Shown: positions 16,648 through 26,656 of the stretch, one piece after another | Layout of the letters: each line of letters opens with the position of its first letter | Position numbering within the stretch: the first letter of the stretch is position 1 | Source: Macrococcus bovicus | GTDB taxonomy: Bacteria > Bacillota > Bacilli > Staphylococcales > Staphylococcaceae | DNA length: 64,000 nt | NCBI RefSeq assembly: GCF_004359575.1 | Contig: NZ_SCWF01000008.1 | Coordinates: 1 to 64,000, forward strand | Reading direction: 5' to 3' | Position numbers and translations under genes: made by a program | Notes under the pieces: model-generated | Databases searched by the model: none | Told to the model about the DNA's origin: nothing | What the model saw: the letters and a program-made list of their open reading frames with translations, nothing else

Positions 16648-17580
16648 ATGAAGAAAAAAGGGTGTTTCAGCTGGCTGGTGGGCATTGCGCTTGTCGTGCT
16701 TTTAGTTGCGGGGGGCTTATTAGGGTATGCGTATTTTAAGGTGAAAGGGACGGCGGATTCAATTCATGAACCGATTGCGGGGCGTGAGAAATCTGAGTTA
16801 AGGAATAAAGCTGTCGATATTGAAAATAAAGATGCGGTATCAGTGGCGTTATTTGGTGTAGATTCGAACGCTACACGTCTGGCTGAAGGAGATCACGGTC
16901 GTACAGATACTATTATTCTTCTCAGTATTAATCCTGATAACAAGAAGACCGTTATGGTCTCCATCCCTCGTGATACATATAGCGAGATAGTCGGACATAA
17001 TACAAGGGAGAAAATCGCGCATGCTTATGCATATGGCGGTGCCAAAATGGCAGTTGATTCTATTGAAAAATTGATGAATGTACCTATTGATTACTATGCA
17101 GCTGTCAATATGGATGGTCTGCAGGAATTAATTGATACAGTGGGTGGGGTGGATGTAGTCAGCAATGCAACATTCACAGCGCACGGTCAGAATTTCGTCA
17201 AAGGTCAGTCCGTTCATCTGGACGGAGAGAAGGCAATGGTCTTCATCAGAAGCCGTAAAGAAGATGGTGCTGGGAATGATTTCGGACGGCAGGAACGTCA
17301 GCAGATTGTTATCCAAGGTTTAGCACATAAGTTACTCTCCGCAGAATCTGTAACTAATTTTGATGGCATCTTAAAAACAGCTTCGAAAAACGTCATCACT
17401 GATATGACATTCTCTGATTTAACTTCACTGCAATCAGGTTATTCTAAGACGTTAAACAATGTAGAGAAATATCAGCTTGAAGGTACAGGACAGATTATGG
17501 ACGATGGCCTCTGGTATTTCCTTGCCGATGAGAATAAAAAGCAGCAGATTTCAGATGTTTATAAAGAGAATCTTAAATAA
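16648..17580 (+). CDS. LytR-CpsA-Psr (LCP) family wall-polymer ligase
   Basis: A 310-residue membrane-anchored enzyme. One N-terminal transmembrane helix (about 8-28) precedes an LCP domain. LCP enzymes transfer teichoic acid or other glycopolymers from undecaprenyl carriers to peptidoglycan. Visible landmarks are LFGVDSN, GRTDTIILLSINPDNKKTVMVSIPRDTY (catalytic Asp/Arg region), KIAHAYAYGG, VDYYAAVNMDGLQELIDTVGGVDV and RSRKEDGAGNDFGRQERQQ, all in family order. Standard length. Single gene with its own terminator. Confidence 0.92.
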   Translation: MKKKGCFSWLVGIALVVLLVAGGLLGYAYFKVKGTADSIHEPIAGREKSELRNKAVDIENKDAVSVALFGVDSNATRLAEGDHGRTDTIILLSINPDNKKTVMVSIPRDTYSEIVGHNTREKIAHAYAYGGAKMAVDSIEKLMNVPIDYYAAVNMDGLQELIDTVGGVDVVSNATFTAHGQNFVKGQSVHLDGEKAMVFIRSRKEDGAGNDFGRQERQQIVIQGLAHKLLSAESVTNFDGILKTASKNVITDMTFSDLTSLQSGYSKTLNNVEKYQLEGTGQIMDDGLWYFLADENKKQQISDVYKENLK

Positions 17581-17615
17581 AGAAGGGACTCATATCGAGT
17601 CCCTTCTTTATATTA
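17576..17615. terminator. Bidirectional terminator
   Basis: AAAGAAGGGACTC and its complement around ATATC, with A and T flanks, between convergent genes. Confidence 0.85.
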
Positions 17616-18288
17616 TTTTACGCACGGTCAGCTGGTAGATAATATTAATAGCAACGGCACATAAAAGAATGATGATTATGGCGAAGTGCTGCGGCTGTCC
17701 TGTTTCAAGACCGTATAAAGTAAGAAGCAGCATGGAAGCAGGCAACAGGATATTCGTCAATTTGAATGCGTTATAAAGACCGGTAAAAATCACAATCATT
17801 TCTTCTTTATTCAATGTTTCGATTAATTTGTCATCAAATTCACTGTCAAAGTTATTCGGCAGCTCACGCTCCGGATAAAGTTTATTGATCAGGCCGTAGC
17901 CATAATAGCGCAGGAGGCTGATAAGGATGAATACAACGATGCTGACAATGCTGAGCCATAATGACACTTGATTGAGTGCAACCATGAGAAGTGAGGCAAG
18001 TGCCACATAGAATGAGATAATCATGGCAATGTTCATCAATGAGAACTTCTTGAATGACTGACGGTCCTGTTCGTTATGTTCAAGCGTTGGGTCATTATCC
18101 ACCTTATATGCAGCAACACTGTAAAGATAACCGATGAGCCCGGCTATGACCGCCATCACAATGAGAGCGATGACAAATGTATCAGAGTGCAGCGCATCAT
18201 TAGCCGGAATTTTCCAGAAATGCATCGTAAAAATCAGAATAGCTGCACTGATGACGCAGATGATAGGGAAAAATAGTTTTCTTGTCAT
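17608..18288 (-). CDS. DUF3169 family membrane protein
   Basis: A 226-residue polytopic protein with about six membrane segments (about 5-25, 38-60, 88-108, 112-130, 175-192 and 198-218). The loop YPERELPNNFDSEFDDKLIETLNKEE is typical of DUF3169. Function is unknown for the family; some members are next to small DNA-binding regulators, but none is adjacent here. It runs divergently from dps. Confidence 0.75.
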   Translation of the reverse strand: MTRKLFFPIICVISAAILIFTMHFWKIPANDALHSDTFVIALIVMAVIAGLIGYLYSVAAYKVDNDPTLEHNEQDRQSFKKFSLMNIAMIISFYVALASLLMVALNQVSLWLSIVSIVVFILISLLRYYGYGLINKLYPERELPNNFDSEFDDKLIETLNKEEMIVIFTGLYNAFKLTNILLPASMLLLTLYGLETGQPQHFAIIIILLCAVAINIIYQLTVRKII

Positions 18289-18335
18289 AGAATACTCCTT
18301 TTTTTATGTATTATACCCAATAAAAACGGGTAAAG

Positions 18336-18350
18336 TTATAATAACGATAA
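18336..18350 (+). promoter_or_regulatory. PerR-like box overlapping the dps promoter
   Basis: TTATAATAACGATAA matches the PerR box TTATAATNATTATAA at 12 of 14 fixed bases and includes the likely -10 TATAAT. PerR control of dps/mrgA is established in Bacillus and Staphylococcus. Confidence 0.5.
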
Positions 18351-18368
18351 ATATGGAGGATGATAAAC

Positions 18369-18833
18369 ATGGCTAAAGCTAAGAAAGCTCAGACACAAGA
18401 TAATCAAGTAGTGGCAGCATTGAATCAGCAAGTGGCTGACTGGACTGTTCTTTATACTAAGATTCATAATTACCACTGGTATGTGAAAGGTCCTAACTTT
18501 TTCGCGCTTCATACCAAATTCGAAGAGCTTTATACACAAGCAGGCACTTATATCGATGAGCTGGCAGAACGCATTCTAGCTATTGGCGGTAACCCTGTCG
18601 CAACCTTAAAGGAATCTCTGGAATTATCTGTCGTCAAAGAAGCGAAGAAGGATTTAACAGCTGAAGATATGGTTGCTGATTTGTCCAAAGACTTTGACAA
18701 ACTGATTGAGCAGTTGAAAGAAGGTCAGGAGACGGCTGAAGCTGCAGGTGATGAAATGACTGCGGACATGTTCCTCAGCATGATTACGGAACTTGAAAAA
18801 CATAACTGGATGTTTAAATCTTATCTAGGTTAA
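18369..18833 (+). CDS. dps: Dps-family DNA-binding ferritin-like protein
   Basis: A 154-residue Dps/MrgA protein that oxidises and stores iron and shields DNA. The ferroxidase ligands are visible: His in YTKIHNYHWYVKGPNFFALH and Asp/Glu in FEELYTQAGTYIDELAERI. It should form a dodecamer. A Lys-rich N-terminus (MAKAKKAQ) may contact DNA. ATG 18369 is chosen over 18360 because TGGAGG is 9 bases upstream. A PerR-like box overlaps its promoter, fitting peroxide induction. Confidence 0.93.
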   Translation: MAKAKKAQTQDNQVVAALNQQVADWTVLYTKIHNYHWYVKGPNFFALHTKFEELYTQAGTYIDELAERILAIGGNPVATLKESLELSVVKEAKKDLTAEDMVADLSKDFDKLIEQLKEGQETAEAAGDEMTADMFLSMITELEKHNWMFKSYLG

Positions 18834-18841
18834 CAATAGAT

Positions 18842-18871
18842 TGCATGCGGCTTAGCCGCATGCTTTTTTTT
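18842..18871 (+). terminator. Terminator after dps
   Basis: GCATGCGGC-TTA-GCCGCATGC followed by eight T. Confidence 0.9.
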
Positions 18872-18888
18872 GTTTAAAGCTGATGAAA

Positions 18889-18897
18889 TGCTATAAT
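18889..18897 (+). promoter_or_regulatory. Extended -10 promoter of the deo operon
   Basis: TGC followed by TATAAT (18892-18897), 32 bases before the deoC start. No clear -35. Confidence 0.55.
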
Positions 18898-18928
18898 GAA
18901 ATTAACTAATATATAGGAGGAATTTAAC

Positions 18929-19591
18929 ATGGAATTAGCGAAATACATCGATCACACTTTATTGAAGGCGGATGCAACAACTGATCAAATCAATAAACTT
19001 GTCGCAGAAGCAAAGGAATACAACTTTATGAGTGTATGTGTCAATCCCACACATGTTAAACATTGTGCTGAACAGCTGAAAGGGACGGATGTATTAGTCT
19101 GTACAGTCATCGGTTTCCCTTTAGGCGCGACAACTTCAGCAGTGAAAGCATTTGAAACGAAGGATGCCATCGAAAATGGTGCAGGCGAAGTAGACATGGT
19201 TATTAATATCGGCGCCCTGAAGGATGGGAATGATGATTTAGTCTATGAAGATATCAAAGCTGTAGTGGACGCTGCGGCAGGTGTGACAACAAAAGTGATT
19301 ATTGAGACAAGTCTTCTAACAGACGACGAAAAACAACGTGCATCTGAACTTGCAAAAAAAGCAGGAGCGACATTCGTCAAAACTTCTACAGGATTTTCTA
19401 CTGGCGGCGCAACGGTTGCAGATGTCAGATTAATGCGTGAAACAGTGGGTCCTGATATGGGTGTCAAAGCTTCTGGTGGTGTACGTTCTTTAGAAGATGT
19501 GAACGGTATGATTGAAGCAGGTGCAACACGTATTGGTGCAAGTGCGGGTGTCGATATTCTGAATGGGCAGCAGTCCAGTCAAGACTACTAA
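18929..19591 (+). CDS. deoC: Deoxyribose-phosphate aldolase
   Basis: A 220-residue class I aldolase that splits 2-deoxyribose 5-phosphate into glyceraldehyde 3-phosphate and acetaldehyde. The Schiff-base Lys lies in FVKTSTGF (about 150-157); the proton-relay residues are in [10 protein letters not shown] and KASGGVR. Full length. It heads the deoC-pdp-deoB operon, with 15 bases to pdp, so all steps from pyrimidine deoxynucleosides to glycolysis are encoded together. SD AGGAGG. Confidence 0.96.
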   Translation: MELAKYIDHTLLKADATTDQINKLVAEAKEYNFMSVCVNPTHVKHCAEQLKGTDVLVCTVIGFPLGATTSAVKAFETKDAIENGAGEVDMVINIGALKDGNDDLVYEDIKAVVDAAAGVTTKVIIETSLLTDDEKQRASELAKKAGATFVKTSTGFSTGGATVADVRLMRETVGPDMGVKASGGVRSLEDVNGMIEAGATRIGASAGVDILNGQQSSQDY

Positions 19592-19606
19592 AAGGGGGAT
19601 TCAGTC

Positions 19607-20908
19607 ATGAGAATGGTTGATATTATTGCGAAAAAACGTGATGGCGGTAAATTGACGACTGAAGAAATCGACTTCTTTATTAAGGGCTATACCGCAGGTG
19701 ACATTCCTGATTACCAGGCCTCCAGTCTTGCAATGGCCATTTACTTCCAGGACATGGATGACCAGGAACGTGCGGATTTAACGATGGCTATGGTTGAAAG
19801 TGGTGATCAGATCAACTTGAGCAAGATAGAAGGTATCAAAGTCGATAAGCACTCAACGGGTGGTGTCGGTGATACGACAACGCTTGTACTCGCACCATTA
19901 GTCGCAGCGCTGGATATTCCTGTTGCGAAGATGAGCGGCCGTGGACTTGGTCACACAGGCGGCACAATCGATAAGCTGGAAGCAGTTGAAGGCTTCCATG
20001 TTGAAATCTCTGATGAAGAGTTCGTCCGTCTCGTCAATGAAGATAAGATTGCAGTTATCGGGCAAACAGGCAATCTGACACCAGCCGATAAAAAACTCTA
20101 CGCACTCCGTGATGTAACAGGTACAGTCAACAGCATCCCACTTATTGCTTCCAGCATCATGAGCAAGAAGATAGCAGCGGGTTCTGATGCCATCGTTCTT
20201 GATGTTAAGACAGGTGCAGGCGCATTCATGAAAACAGATGAAGCTGCCGAAAAGTTAGCACACGCCATGGTTAAAATCGGTAATAATGTCGGTCGTCGTA
20301 CGATGGCGATTATCTCTGATATGAGCCAGCCGCTTGGTTATGGGATTGGTAATGCGCTTGAAGTCAAGGAAGCAATTGAAACATTGAAAGGACAAGGTCC
20401 GGACGATCTTAATGAACTTGTACTGACATTAGGCAGTCAGATGGTTGTGTTAGGGGGCGGTGCAGAGACACTTGATGAAGCGCGTGCCAAACTGCAGGAA
20501 GTCATTGATAACGGTAAGGCGCTTGAGAAGTTCCGTACTTTCCTTGAAAATCAGGGCGGTAATGGCGATGTGGTAGACGATGTGTCATTATTGCCGCAAG
20601 CAGCCTATGAAATCGAAGTACCAGCGAAGCAATCAGGTTTTGTCAGCAGAATAGTGGCGGATGAAATAGGGATTGCCTCCATGCTTCTTGGCGCAGGACG
20701 TGCAACTAAAGAAGATACAATTGATCTGGCTGTCGGTCTCATGCTCCGGAAAAAAGTCGGTGACAAAGTAGAAGAAGGCGAATCACTCGTAACTATCTAC
20801 TCAAACCGTGAAGATGTTGAAGACGTTAAAGAGAAAATCTATGCGAATATTGAGATTGCTGAACAGGCTGAAGCACCGAAGCTGATTCATACAATCATCA
20901 CAGAATAG
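19607..20908 (+). CDS. pdp: Pyrimidine-nucleoside phosphorylase
   Basis: A 433-residue enzyme that phosphorolyses uridine, thymidine and deoxyuridine. Landmarks are the phosphate-binding [15 protein letters not shown] (about 79-93), the nucleoside-binding [18 protein letters not shown] (about 107-124) and [11 protein letters not shown] (about 200). The C-terminal domain ends with a lipoyl-like fold ([12 protein letters not shown]). The second deo gene; its product deoxyribose 1-phosphate is the DeoB substrate. 10 bases separate it from deoB. Confidence 0.96.
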   Translation: MRMVDIIAKKRDGGKLTTEEIDFFIKGYTAGDIPDYQASSLAMAIYFQDMDDQERADLTMAMVESGDQINLSKIEGIKVDKHSTGGVGDTTTLVLAPLVAALDIPVAKMSGRGLGHTGGTIDKLEAVEGFHVEISDEEFVRLVNEDKIAVIGQTGNLTPADKKLYALRDVTGTVNSIPLIASSIMSKKIAAGSDAIVLDVKTGAGAFMKTDEAAEKLAHAMVKIGNNVGRRTMAIISDMSQPLGYGIGNALEVKEAIETLKGQGPDDLNELVLTLGSQMVVLGGGAETLDEARAKLQEVIDNGKALEKFRTFLENQGGNGDVVDDVSLLPQAAYEIEVPAKQSGFVSRIVADEIGIASMLLGAGRATKEDTIDLAVGLMLRKKVGDKVEEGESLVTIYSNREDVEDVKEKIYANIEIAEQAEAPKLIHTIITE

Positions 20909-20918
20909 GAGGAATCAC

Positions 20919-22091
20919 ATGTTTAAACGTATCCACTTAATCGTTATGGATTCCGTAGGTATCGGGGAAGCACCGGATGCCGATAAATTCGGCGATACAG
21001 GCAGCCATACATTATCTCATACACTTGAAGGATTTGAAGGTGAACTGCCGAATCTCGAGAAACTGGGACTGGGTAATATTGCCGAGCTTCCTGTTGTCAA
21101 ACCAGTAAATGAACCGGCTGCTTTCTACACGAAACTCAGCGAGGCATCTGTCGGCAAAGATACGATGACGGGACACTGGGAGATTATGGGTCTGAATATC
21201 GATCAACCATTCAAAGTCTACCCGGACGGATTTCCTGATGAATTAGTACAGGAAATCGAAAAGCTGTCCGGCCGTAAAGTTGTCGCGAATAAACCGGCAT
21301 CTGGTACAGCTATCATCGATGAGTATGGTGAACATCAGATGAAGACAGGCGACTTAATCGTCTATACATCTGCTGATCCCGTGCTGCAGATTGCAGCGCA
21401 TGAAGAAATCATTCCGCTTGAAGAGCTGTACGATATTTGTGAGAAAGTACGGGAACTGACAAAAGATCCTAAATACTTGATCGGTCGTATCATCGCCCGT
21501 CCATATGTAGGTGAGCCGGGCAATTTTACCCGTACGTCCAATCGTCATGACTATGCGCTTAAACCATTTGACCGCACTGTGATGAATGAGCTGAAAGATG
21601 CCGGCAAAGATGTGATTGCCATCGGTAAAATCAATGATATTTACGATGGTGAAGGGGTGACTGAAGCAATTCGGACGAAAGACAATATGGATGGCATGGA
21701 TCAGCTGATGAAGGTGGTCAGAAAAGACTTTGAAGGACTCAGTTTCCTTAATCTAGTTGATTTCGATGCACTTTTCGGTCATCGTCGTAATAAAGAGGGC
21801 TATGCCAATGCCATTAAGGAATTCGACGAGCGATTAGGCGAGCTGCTGCCTCAACTTCGTCAGGATGATCTACTGATTATCACTGCTGATCATGGTAATG
21901 ACCCAACAGCACCGGGAACAGACCATACACGTGAATATGTTCCACTCCTGATGTACAGTCCGCAGTTCAAGAAAGGACATGAACTGGAGGGCCATACAAC
22001 ATTTGCCTCAATTGGAGCAACGGTTGCTGATAATTTTGGGGTCGCATTACCGAAGTTCGGCCAAAGTTACCTAGGTGAACTGCATGATTAG
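20919..22091 (+). CDS. deoB: Phosphopentomutase
   Basis: A 390-residue alkaline-phosphatase superfamily enzyme converting (deoxy)ribose 1-phosphate to the 5-phosphate. The metal and phosphothreonine site shows at [13 protein letters not shown] and [10 protein letters not shown] (Thr nucleophile), with metal ligands in [24 protein letters not shown]. Full length. Its last eight bases overlap the start of a small membrane protein gene. Confidence 0.96.
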   Translation: MFKRIHLIVMDSVGIGEAPDADKFGDTGSHTLSHTLEGFEGELPNLEKLGLGNIAELPVVKPVNEPAAFYTKLSEASVGKDTMTGHWEIMGLNIDQPFKVYPDGFPDELVQEIEKLSGRKVVANKPASGTAIIDEYGEHQMKTGDLIVYTSADPVLQIAAHEEIIPLEELYDICEKVRELTKDPKYLIGRIIARPYVGEPGNFTRTSNRHDYALKPFDRTVMNELKDAGKDVIAIGKINDIYDGEGVTEAIRTKDNMDGMDQLMKVVRKDFEGLSFLNLVDFDALFGHRRNKEGYANAIKEFDERLGELLPQLRQDDLLIITADHGNDPTAPGTDHTREYVPLLMYSPQFKKGHELEGHTTFASIGATVADNFGVALPKFGQSYLGELHD

Positions 22092-22431
22092 ACGCTTAAT
22101 CTATGGACTAGCCTATACGACAGCAGGGGTTCTGCATTTTGTGCATGAGCCATCATTCACTAAAATAGTGCCGCCGAAGATTCCCTTAAAAAAGGAGATT
22201 GTTTATCTAACAGGTGTGATGGAAATTTTCTTCGGTCTAGGAATGATCTTAAGAAAGCCGGGGTCATTATTTAAAGCCATCCTCAAACTGTTCCTCATTG
22301 CCGTCTTCCCGGCCAATGTATATATGGCGATGAAGAAGATAGGCATAGGAGATAAGCAGCTTTCTCCGGCCGCACTTTGGGGGCGACTGCCTCTGCAGTG
22401 GCTGTTAATCAAAGAAATGGATAAACTATAA
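22084..22431 (+). CDS. DoxX-like membrane protein
   Basis: A 115-residue protein with four hydrophobic segments. The motif [13 protein letters not shown] in the middle and the FPANVYMA stretch fit the DoxX family. It overlaps deoB by 8 bases with an AGGTG site 6 bases upstream of the ATG, so it is translationally coupled to the deo operon. DoxX members have been tied to redox stress, but function is not established. A terminator follows. Confidence 0.75.
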   Translation: MIRRLIYGLAYTTAGVLHFVHEPSFTKIVPPKIPLKKEIVYLTGVMEIFFGLGMILRKPGSLFKAILKLFLIAVFPANVYMAMKKIGIGDKQLSPAALWGRLPLQWLLIKEMDKL

Positions 22432-22434
22432 ACG

Positions 22435-22475
22435 CAAAAAGTAGAAGACTGATTTTCAGCTTCTACTTTTTATTT
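22435..22475. terminator. Bidirectional terminator
   Basis: AAAAAGTAGAAG and its complement with a 12-base loop and T run, between convergent genes. Confidence 0.8.
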
Positions 22476-22742
22476 TTCCAACTGCATCTGGATGGCACGT
22501 AAGGTATAGAGCCAGTCTGCTATCACCTCATAGTTGCTCTTCTTAAAGGCGTAGCAGTAATCAAGAAAGGCGATTGCGTCATCCAGCGGCGAAGATTCAT
22601 CTGACAGATAAGATTTTAATGATTGCTTATAGTCACGAATTGAAGCGCTGCTGATCATCTGTTTATAGCTGTTATAAAGCTCCACAGCTTCGTCCTTACC
22701 ATATTTTTTCATTAAAGTCATTCGCTCATTCTGATTGAACAT
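22470..22742 (-). CDS. Hypothetical helical protein, 90 residues
   Basis: No family recognised. A soluble, probably all-helical protein (KKYGKDEAVELYNSYKQM, AIAFLDYCYAFKKSNYEV). The start at 22742 is preferred over 22790 because a minus-strand extended -10 (TGC TATGAT at 22764-22769) would place the transcript start near 22757, inside the longer frame, and GGAG lies before the inner ATG. Confidence 0.6.
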   Translation of the reverse strand: MFNQNERMTLMKKYGKDEAVELYNSYKQMISSASIRDYKQSLKSYLSDESSPLDDAIAFLDYCYAFKKSNYEVIADWLYTLRAIQMQLEK

Positions 22743-22870
22743 ATCATCAACTCCATTGCCACAATCATAGCATCTGATTATTAAACGCATATGAAGGTTT
22801 TGTAAATGAATGTATGAATGGATGGAGAAGAAAGGGGTATAGTAAAAGAAAAATGAAAAGAGGAATCATA

Positions 22871-23431
22871 ATGGGCTGTCCTTATCACTATGAACCTAAG
22901 AAGAAATCTAATCTACCGCTGGTTGCAGGACTTGCAATCGGTGCTGTATCTGTTGGCTACGCATTATTAAAAAATAAATCACAACAAAAAGGAACAGATG
23001 ATGTGAAGATATTCAACAAAACAATAGGTCATGAATTCTATATGCCACACTTTATGATTAAAAATGTACGACTGGATGCAGCTGAGACCGCTTTAACTGT
23101 CCATGTGGATTATCATATCAATCAAGTCTTGATCGATTACCTGATTAACAATCGTCCGCATTACTATTTCAAACTCATATTACCTGAGAAATATCAGTTA
23201 CTCTTCCAGGAATCTGCTAGAGTCATTAAAGGGGAAGAGGTAACAGCTGGAAGTGACCGCGCAGACTATACAGTGACCTTCCAGTTTGAAGCAAAACCGG
23301 AAACAACTATTGAGGAAATCGAAGCGATTGATGTAGCGGATAAAATACAGATGACCATTCTTGATGACAAAGACAATGTGCTGAATGACTTCCCTGATGT
23401 CTATAATGCAGCGAATATAATCAGATATTAA
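22871..23431 (+). CDS. Hypothetical membrane-anchored protein, 186 residues
   Basis: The N-terminus MGCPYHYEPKKKSN is followed by one hydrophobic segment (about 15-32, LPLVAGLAIGAVSVGYALL) and a basic patch, then a soluble domain of beta character (TALTVHVDYHIN, ADYTVTFQFEAKP). ATG 22871 has an AAGAGGA site; the upstream frame back to 22814 has no site and covers the likely promoter. Function unknown. Confidence 0.6.
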   Translation: MGCPYHYEPKKKSNLPLVAGLAIGAVSVGYALLKNKSQQKGTDDVKIFNKTIGHEFYMPHFMIKNVRLDAAETALTVHVDYHINQVLIDYLINNRPHYYFKLILPEKYQLLFQESARVIKGEEVTAGSDRADYTVTFQFEAKPETTIEEIEAIDVADKIQMTILDDKDNVLNDFPDVYNAANIIRY

Positions 23432-23466
23432 AAAAACAGCCTCTGAATTTTCAGAGGCTGTTCCTA
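23430..23466. terminator. Bidirectional terminator after luxS
   Basis: AACAGCCTCTGA with its complement around ATTTT; A run on one side and T-rich on the other. Confidence 0.85.
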
Positions 23467-23467
23467 T

Positions 23468-23941
23468 TTATTCGGCATCGTTCTGGTAGATCACTTTCCA
23501 CTCTTCTTTTTTCGCGAGCATTTCTTCTGCTAACTGCTGCGCACCTTCTAATGAGTGGCTGGCTGCCCAGCCGCACTGTACTTCGTTGCAGGCAGGTACT
23601 TCTGTCGCATTTTTGACATCATTCAATGTTTTCTCAAGGATAGCGAGTACATCATCATAATTATCATGGTTGATTAAGCTTAAGTAGAAGCCTGTCTGAC
23701 AGCCCATCGGTGAAATATCAACAACTTTATCCGTATGATTACGGATATTTTCAGCCATTAAGTGCTCCAGAGAGTGGAGTGCCGGCATTTCCATGTGATC
23801 TTTATTCGGTTGTTTGAAGCGGATGTCATATTTGTGGATGACATCCCCGTTCTGGCCTTCTTTGATGCCTGCTAAACGGACAAAAGGTGCTACAACTTTT
23901 GTATGATCCAGGTTGAAACTTTCTACGTTCATTTTTTGCAT
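23468..23941 (-). CDS. luxS: S-ribosylhomocysteine lyase (AI-2 synthesis)
   Basis: A 157-residue metalloenzyme cleaving S-ribosylhomocysteine to homocysteine and the AI-2 precursor DPD. The metal site is HSLEH (His 56 and 60) plus the Cys in EVQCGWA; the catalytic Cys is in MGCQTGFYL (Cys 82). Last gene of the YrrT-MccA/mccB/luxS operon, 12 bases after mccB with a GGAG site. Homocysteine made here would feed straight into the two upstream enzymes. Confidence 0.96.
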   Translation of the reverse strand: MQKMNVESFNLDHTKVVAPFVRLAGIKEGQNGDVIHKYDIRFKQPNKDHMEMPALHSLEHLMAENIRNHTDKVVDISPMGCQTGFYLSLINHDNYDDVLAILEKTLNDVKNATEVPACNEVQCGWAASHSLEGAQQLAEEMLAKKEEWKVIYQNDAE

Positions 23942-23953
23942 GAGATTCTCTCC

Positions 23954-25108
23954 TTATTTGATGGATTCGATGGCTTTGAAGCCATTCTGCAAGTCTTCAA
24001 GTAAATCTGCACTATCTTCAATACCCACTGAGATACGAACTAAGCCATCTGTAATCCCTAGTTCTAGACGTCGCTCACGTGGGATAGAAGCATGTGTCAT
24101 CTGACTCGGAACAGAAATCAGGCTTTCAACCGCGCCAAGTGATTCAGCAAGTGTAAAGTATTTCAGTGACTTCACAAGGGCTTCAGCACGTTCTTTAGAA
24201 CCGACATCAAATGAAATCATGCCGCCAAAACCAGATGACTGGCGTTTCTGTGCTTCCAGTTGTTTCCCTTCAAGTAAGCTTGGATGGAAGACTTTAGTCA
24301 CTGTATCGTTATTCACTAAATAGTCAACCAGCTGCATTGTCGTTTTTTCAGTCTGTTCCATTCGCAGTGCCAGGGTCTTAATGCCGCGGACAAGAAGGAA
24401 GCTGTCCTGTGGTCCTAAGATGCCGCCGACAGAGTTCTGGATGAAACCTAAGTCCTCGGCAATCTGATCGTCTTTAGTGACGAGTAAACCTGCAACCACA
24501 TCACTGTGACCACCGATATATTTAGTTGCGGAGTGGAGAACGATATCTGCCCCTAGATCAAGTGGATTCTGGAAGTAAGGTGTCATGAACGTATTATCAA
24601 CAACTGAGATTAAGTTGTTCTCTTTGGCGATTGCTGCCATCTCTGCGATATCAGTGACATTCAGCAGAGGATTTGTCGGGGTTTCAATATACAGCATTTT
24701 TGTTCTGTCTGTAATCGCAGCTTTAACGGCTTCTGCGTCAGTTGTATCAACAAAAGTAGATTCGATACCAATGCGGTCAAACACCTTAGTGAAGACACGG
24801 TATGTACCCCCGTAAACGTCTGAACCGACAACAATATGATCGCCTGCATTGAGCAGCATGATAGCAGTAGAAACAGCTGCCATGCCTGAGCCGAAAGCAA
24901 AACCGTGCGTCCCGTGTTCAATATCAGCGATTAACGTTTCAAGTGCTGTACGTGTCGGGTTTTTTGTACGTGAGTATTCGTAGCCCTGGCGGAGATTACC
25001 GATACCATCTTGTTTATAGGTGCTTGTCTGATAGATAGGGGTGTTGACTGAACCTGTAAATTCATCGACCGTTTTGCCGCCGTGAATCATCATTGTTTTT
25101 TTCTGCAT
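23954..25108 (-). CDS. mccB: Cystathionine gamma-lyase / homocysteine gamma-lyase
   Basis: A 384-residue PLP enzyme of the Cys/Met metabolism class. The PLP Lys is in LHSATKYIGGHSD (about 196); other landmarks are SRTKNPTRTALE, GSGMAAVSTA and DNTFMTPYFQNP. It would release cysteine from cystathionine. Its ATG shares one base with the upstream stop (TAATG). Cystathionine gamma-synthase activity cannot be excluded by sequence, but position behind an MccA-like enzyme favours reverse transsulfuration. Confidence 0.92.
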   Translation of the reverse strand: MQKKTMMIHGGKTVDEFTGSVNTPIYQTSTYKQDGIGNLRQGYEYSRTKNPTRTALETLIADIEHGTHGFAFGSGMAAVSTAIMLLNAGDHIVVGSDVYGGTYRVFTKVFDRIGIESTFVDTTDAEAVKAAITDRTKMLYIETPTNPLLNVTDIAEMAAIAKENNLISVVDNTFMTPYFQNPLDLGADIVLHSATKYIGGHSDVVAGLLVTKDDQIAEDLGFIQNSVGGILGPQDSFLLVRGIKTLALRMEQTEKTTMQLVDYLVNNDTVTKVFHPSLLEGKQLEAQKRQSSGFGGMISFDVGSKERAEALVKSLKYFTLAESLGAVESLISVPSQMTHASIPRERRLELGITDGLVRISVGIEDSADLLEDLQNGFKAIESIK

Positions 25109-26628
25109 TATAATTCTCCTTTTGTTTTAAAGATTTGCTGTGAAATATAGCGATCACTTGCGTCAGGGAAGATGACGACAATGTTGCCTTTTACGTATTC
25201 TGCCTGATTAAGAGCGGCGACCATTGCTGCACCGGATGAGCTGCCGACAAGTAAGCCTTCTTTTTGTGCGAGGTCTTTGACCATCTGGAAAGCCTCATCA
25301 TCAGAAATGGTTTCGATGGCGTCAATCAAGTCATGTTTCAGGAAGTCCGGCCACACTTCTACCCCGATGCCTTCAGTTCGATGTGAACCGCTTGGCCCGC
25401 CATTCAAGATGGAGCCTTCTGGTTCAACGATAACGGTACGCGTATAAGGCTTCAGGCGTTCAGCAAGTCCTGTGAAAGTACCGGCACTCCCAGCTCCTGC
25501 GACCATCATATCAATTGTCCCTAGTTCATCAATCAGTTCGTTGTAAAGGCCTGAGTAACTTGCCGGATTGTCTTCTGTTTCAAACTGGTTGGCATAATAA
25601 GCCCCCGTTTTTTCAGCATATGCTTGAGCTTGTCTTCTTGCTTCTACCATACCAAGAGCGGAATCTGTATGCACGATATCTGCTCCGAGTGCACGCATGA
25701 TCTCCTGCTTCTCGACACTGAATTTCTCAGGAACGAAGACTTTTAATTTTAAGCCGTACTGCTGGCAGGCAAGGGCAAGCCCGATACCTGTGTTGCCGGC
25801 TGTAGCTTCGACGACTTCATCTGCTGCCTCTCCGCGTCGTACAGCTGACTCAATGATGTTCTGGCCGAGACGATCTTTAACAGAGCCGCCTAAATTGTAC
25901 ATTTCGAGTTTAGCGAATAATCGGACGCCTGGCGGTAACTGAAAGTTTGTCAGTTCAACGAGGGGGGTCTGCCCGATCAGGTCAGCAGGTTTCTTGTAGT
26001 GCTTTTTTCTGAGGACTTGCAGATAGGCGAACTTATTGAGCTGAGTGGCTGAGTAAGTGAAGCCCAGCTTATTGGCGATATTTTTCATGACATCTTTAAA
26101 TGGATAGTATTCACGGTTCAAGTCTGCGACGAGATTATCATAGCCGAGATCGGCGTAATAGCGAATCATATCCTGCTTCTCTTCCGGACTGTTGAACACC
26201 GTATCCAAGATAATAATCTGTCCGTTATCAGTCAAGGTCTCTGCATAGTTCTTGATAGCACGTTCTTTTTCTTCATTCGTCAGGTGATGGAAGGCGAAAG
26301 AACTGATGATGGTATCTGCTTGCTGCGTCTTGTAATTAAGGAAATCACCGTGCTCAAATGTCAGACCAGTCTTCGCCTGGCCGATAGCAGCCATCTCTTC
26401 ACTTGGCTCAACAGCTGTGACGTCCAAGCCTTTAGCCAGCAGCAGTAAAGTTAAGTTGCCTGTACCCGGACCGAACTCAATCGTTTTACCTCTTGCTTGT
26501 TTAGCTGCTTCACTAAGCATAAAAGGGTAGTTCGTAAATACATCTCTATATTCAGGGTCATGACCTTCTACTGCATGATCATACTTGTCCGCCCATTGTT
26601 CAAAAATATCCATAAAAGCTGGTGACAT
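25108..26628 (-). CDS. Fused YrrT-like methyltransferase and MccA-like cystathionine beta-synthase
   Basis: A 506-residue two-enzyme fusion. Residues about 1-205 are a YrrT-type SAM methyltransferase (TIEFGPGTGNLTLLLLAKG, then TIISSFAFHHL). Residues about 212-506 are a PLP beta-synthase: DLIGQTPLVEL, PLP Lys in GGSVKDRLGQN, TAGNTGIGLALA, GAGSAGTFTG and LLVGSSSGAAM. In Bacillus these are separate genes, yrrT and mccA, of one operon. The frame is continuous with no break at the junction (YLQVLRKKHYKKPADLIG). MccA-like enzymes combine O-acetylserine or serine with homocysteine to cystathionine. First gene of the operon, with a CymR-like site upstream. Confidence 0.92.
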   Translation of the reverse strand: MSPAFMDIFEQWADKYDHAVEGHDPEYRDVFTNYPFMLSEAAKQARGKTIEFGPGTGNLTLLLLAKGLDVTAVEPSEEMAAIGQAKTGLTFEHGDFLNYKTQQADTIISSFAFHHLTNEEKERAIKNYAETLTDNGQIIILDTVFNSPEEKQDMIRYYADLGYDNLVADLNREYYPFKDVMKNIANKLGFTYSATQLNKFAYLQVLRKKHYKKPADLIGQTPLVELTNFQLPPGVRLFAKLEMYNLGGSVKDRLGQNIIESAVRRGEAADEVVEATAGNTGIGLALACQQYGLKLKVFVPEKFSVEKQEIMRALGADIVHTDSALGMVEARRQAQAYAEKTGAYYANQFETEDNPASYSGLYNELIDELGTIDMMVAGAGSAGTFTGLAERLKPYTRTVIVEPEGSILNGGPSGSHRTEGIGVEVWPDFLKHDLIDAIETISDDEAFQMVKDLAQKEGLLVGSSSGAAMVAALNQAEYVKGNIVVIFPDASDRYISQQIFKTKGEL

Positions 26629-26656
26629 TTAGTTCACTCCTATAGTGTATTAAACC

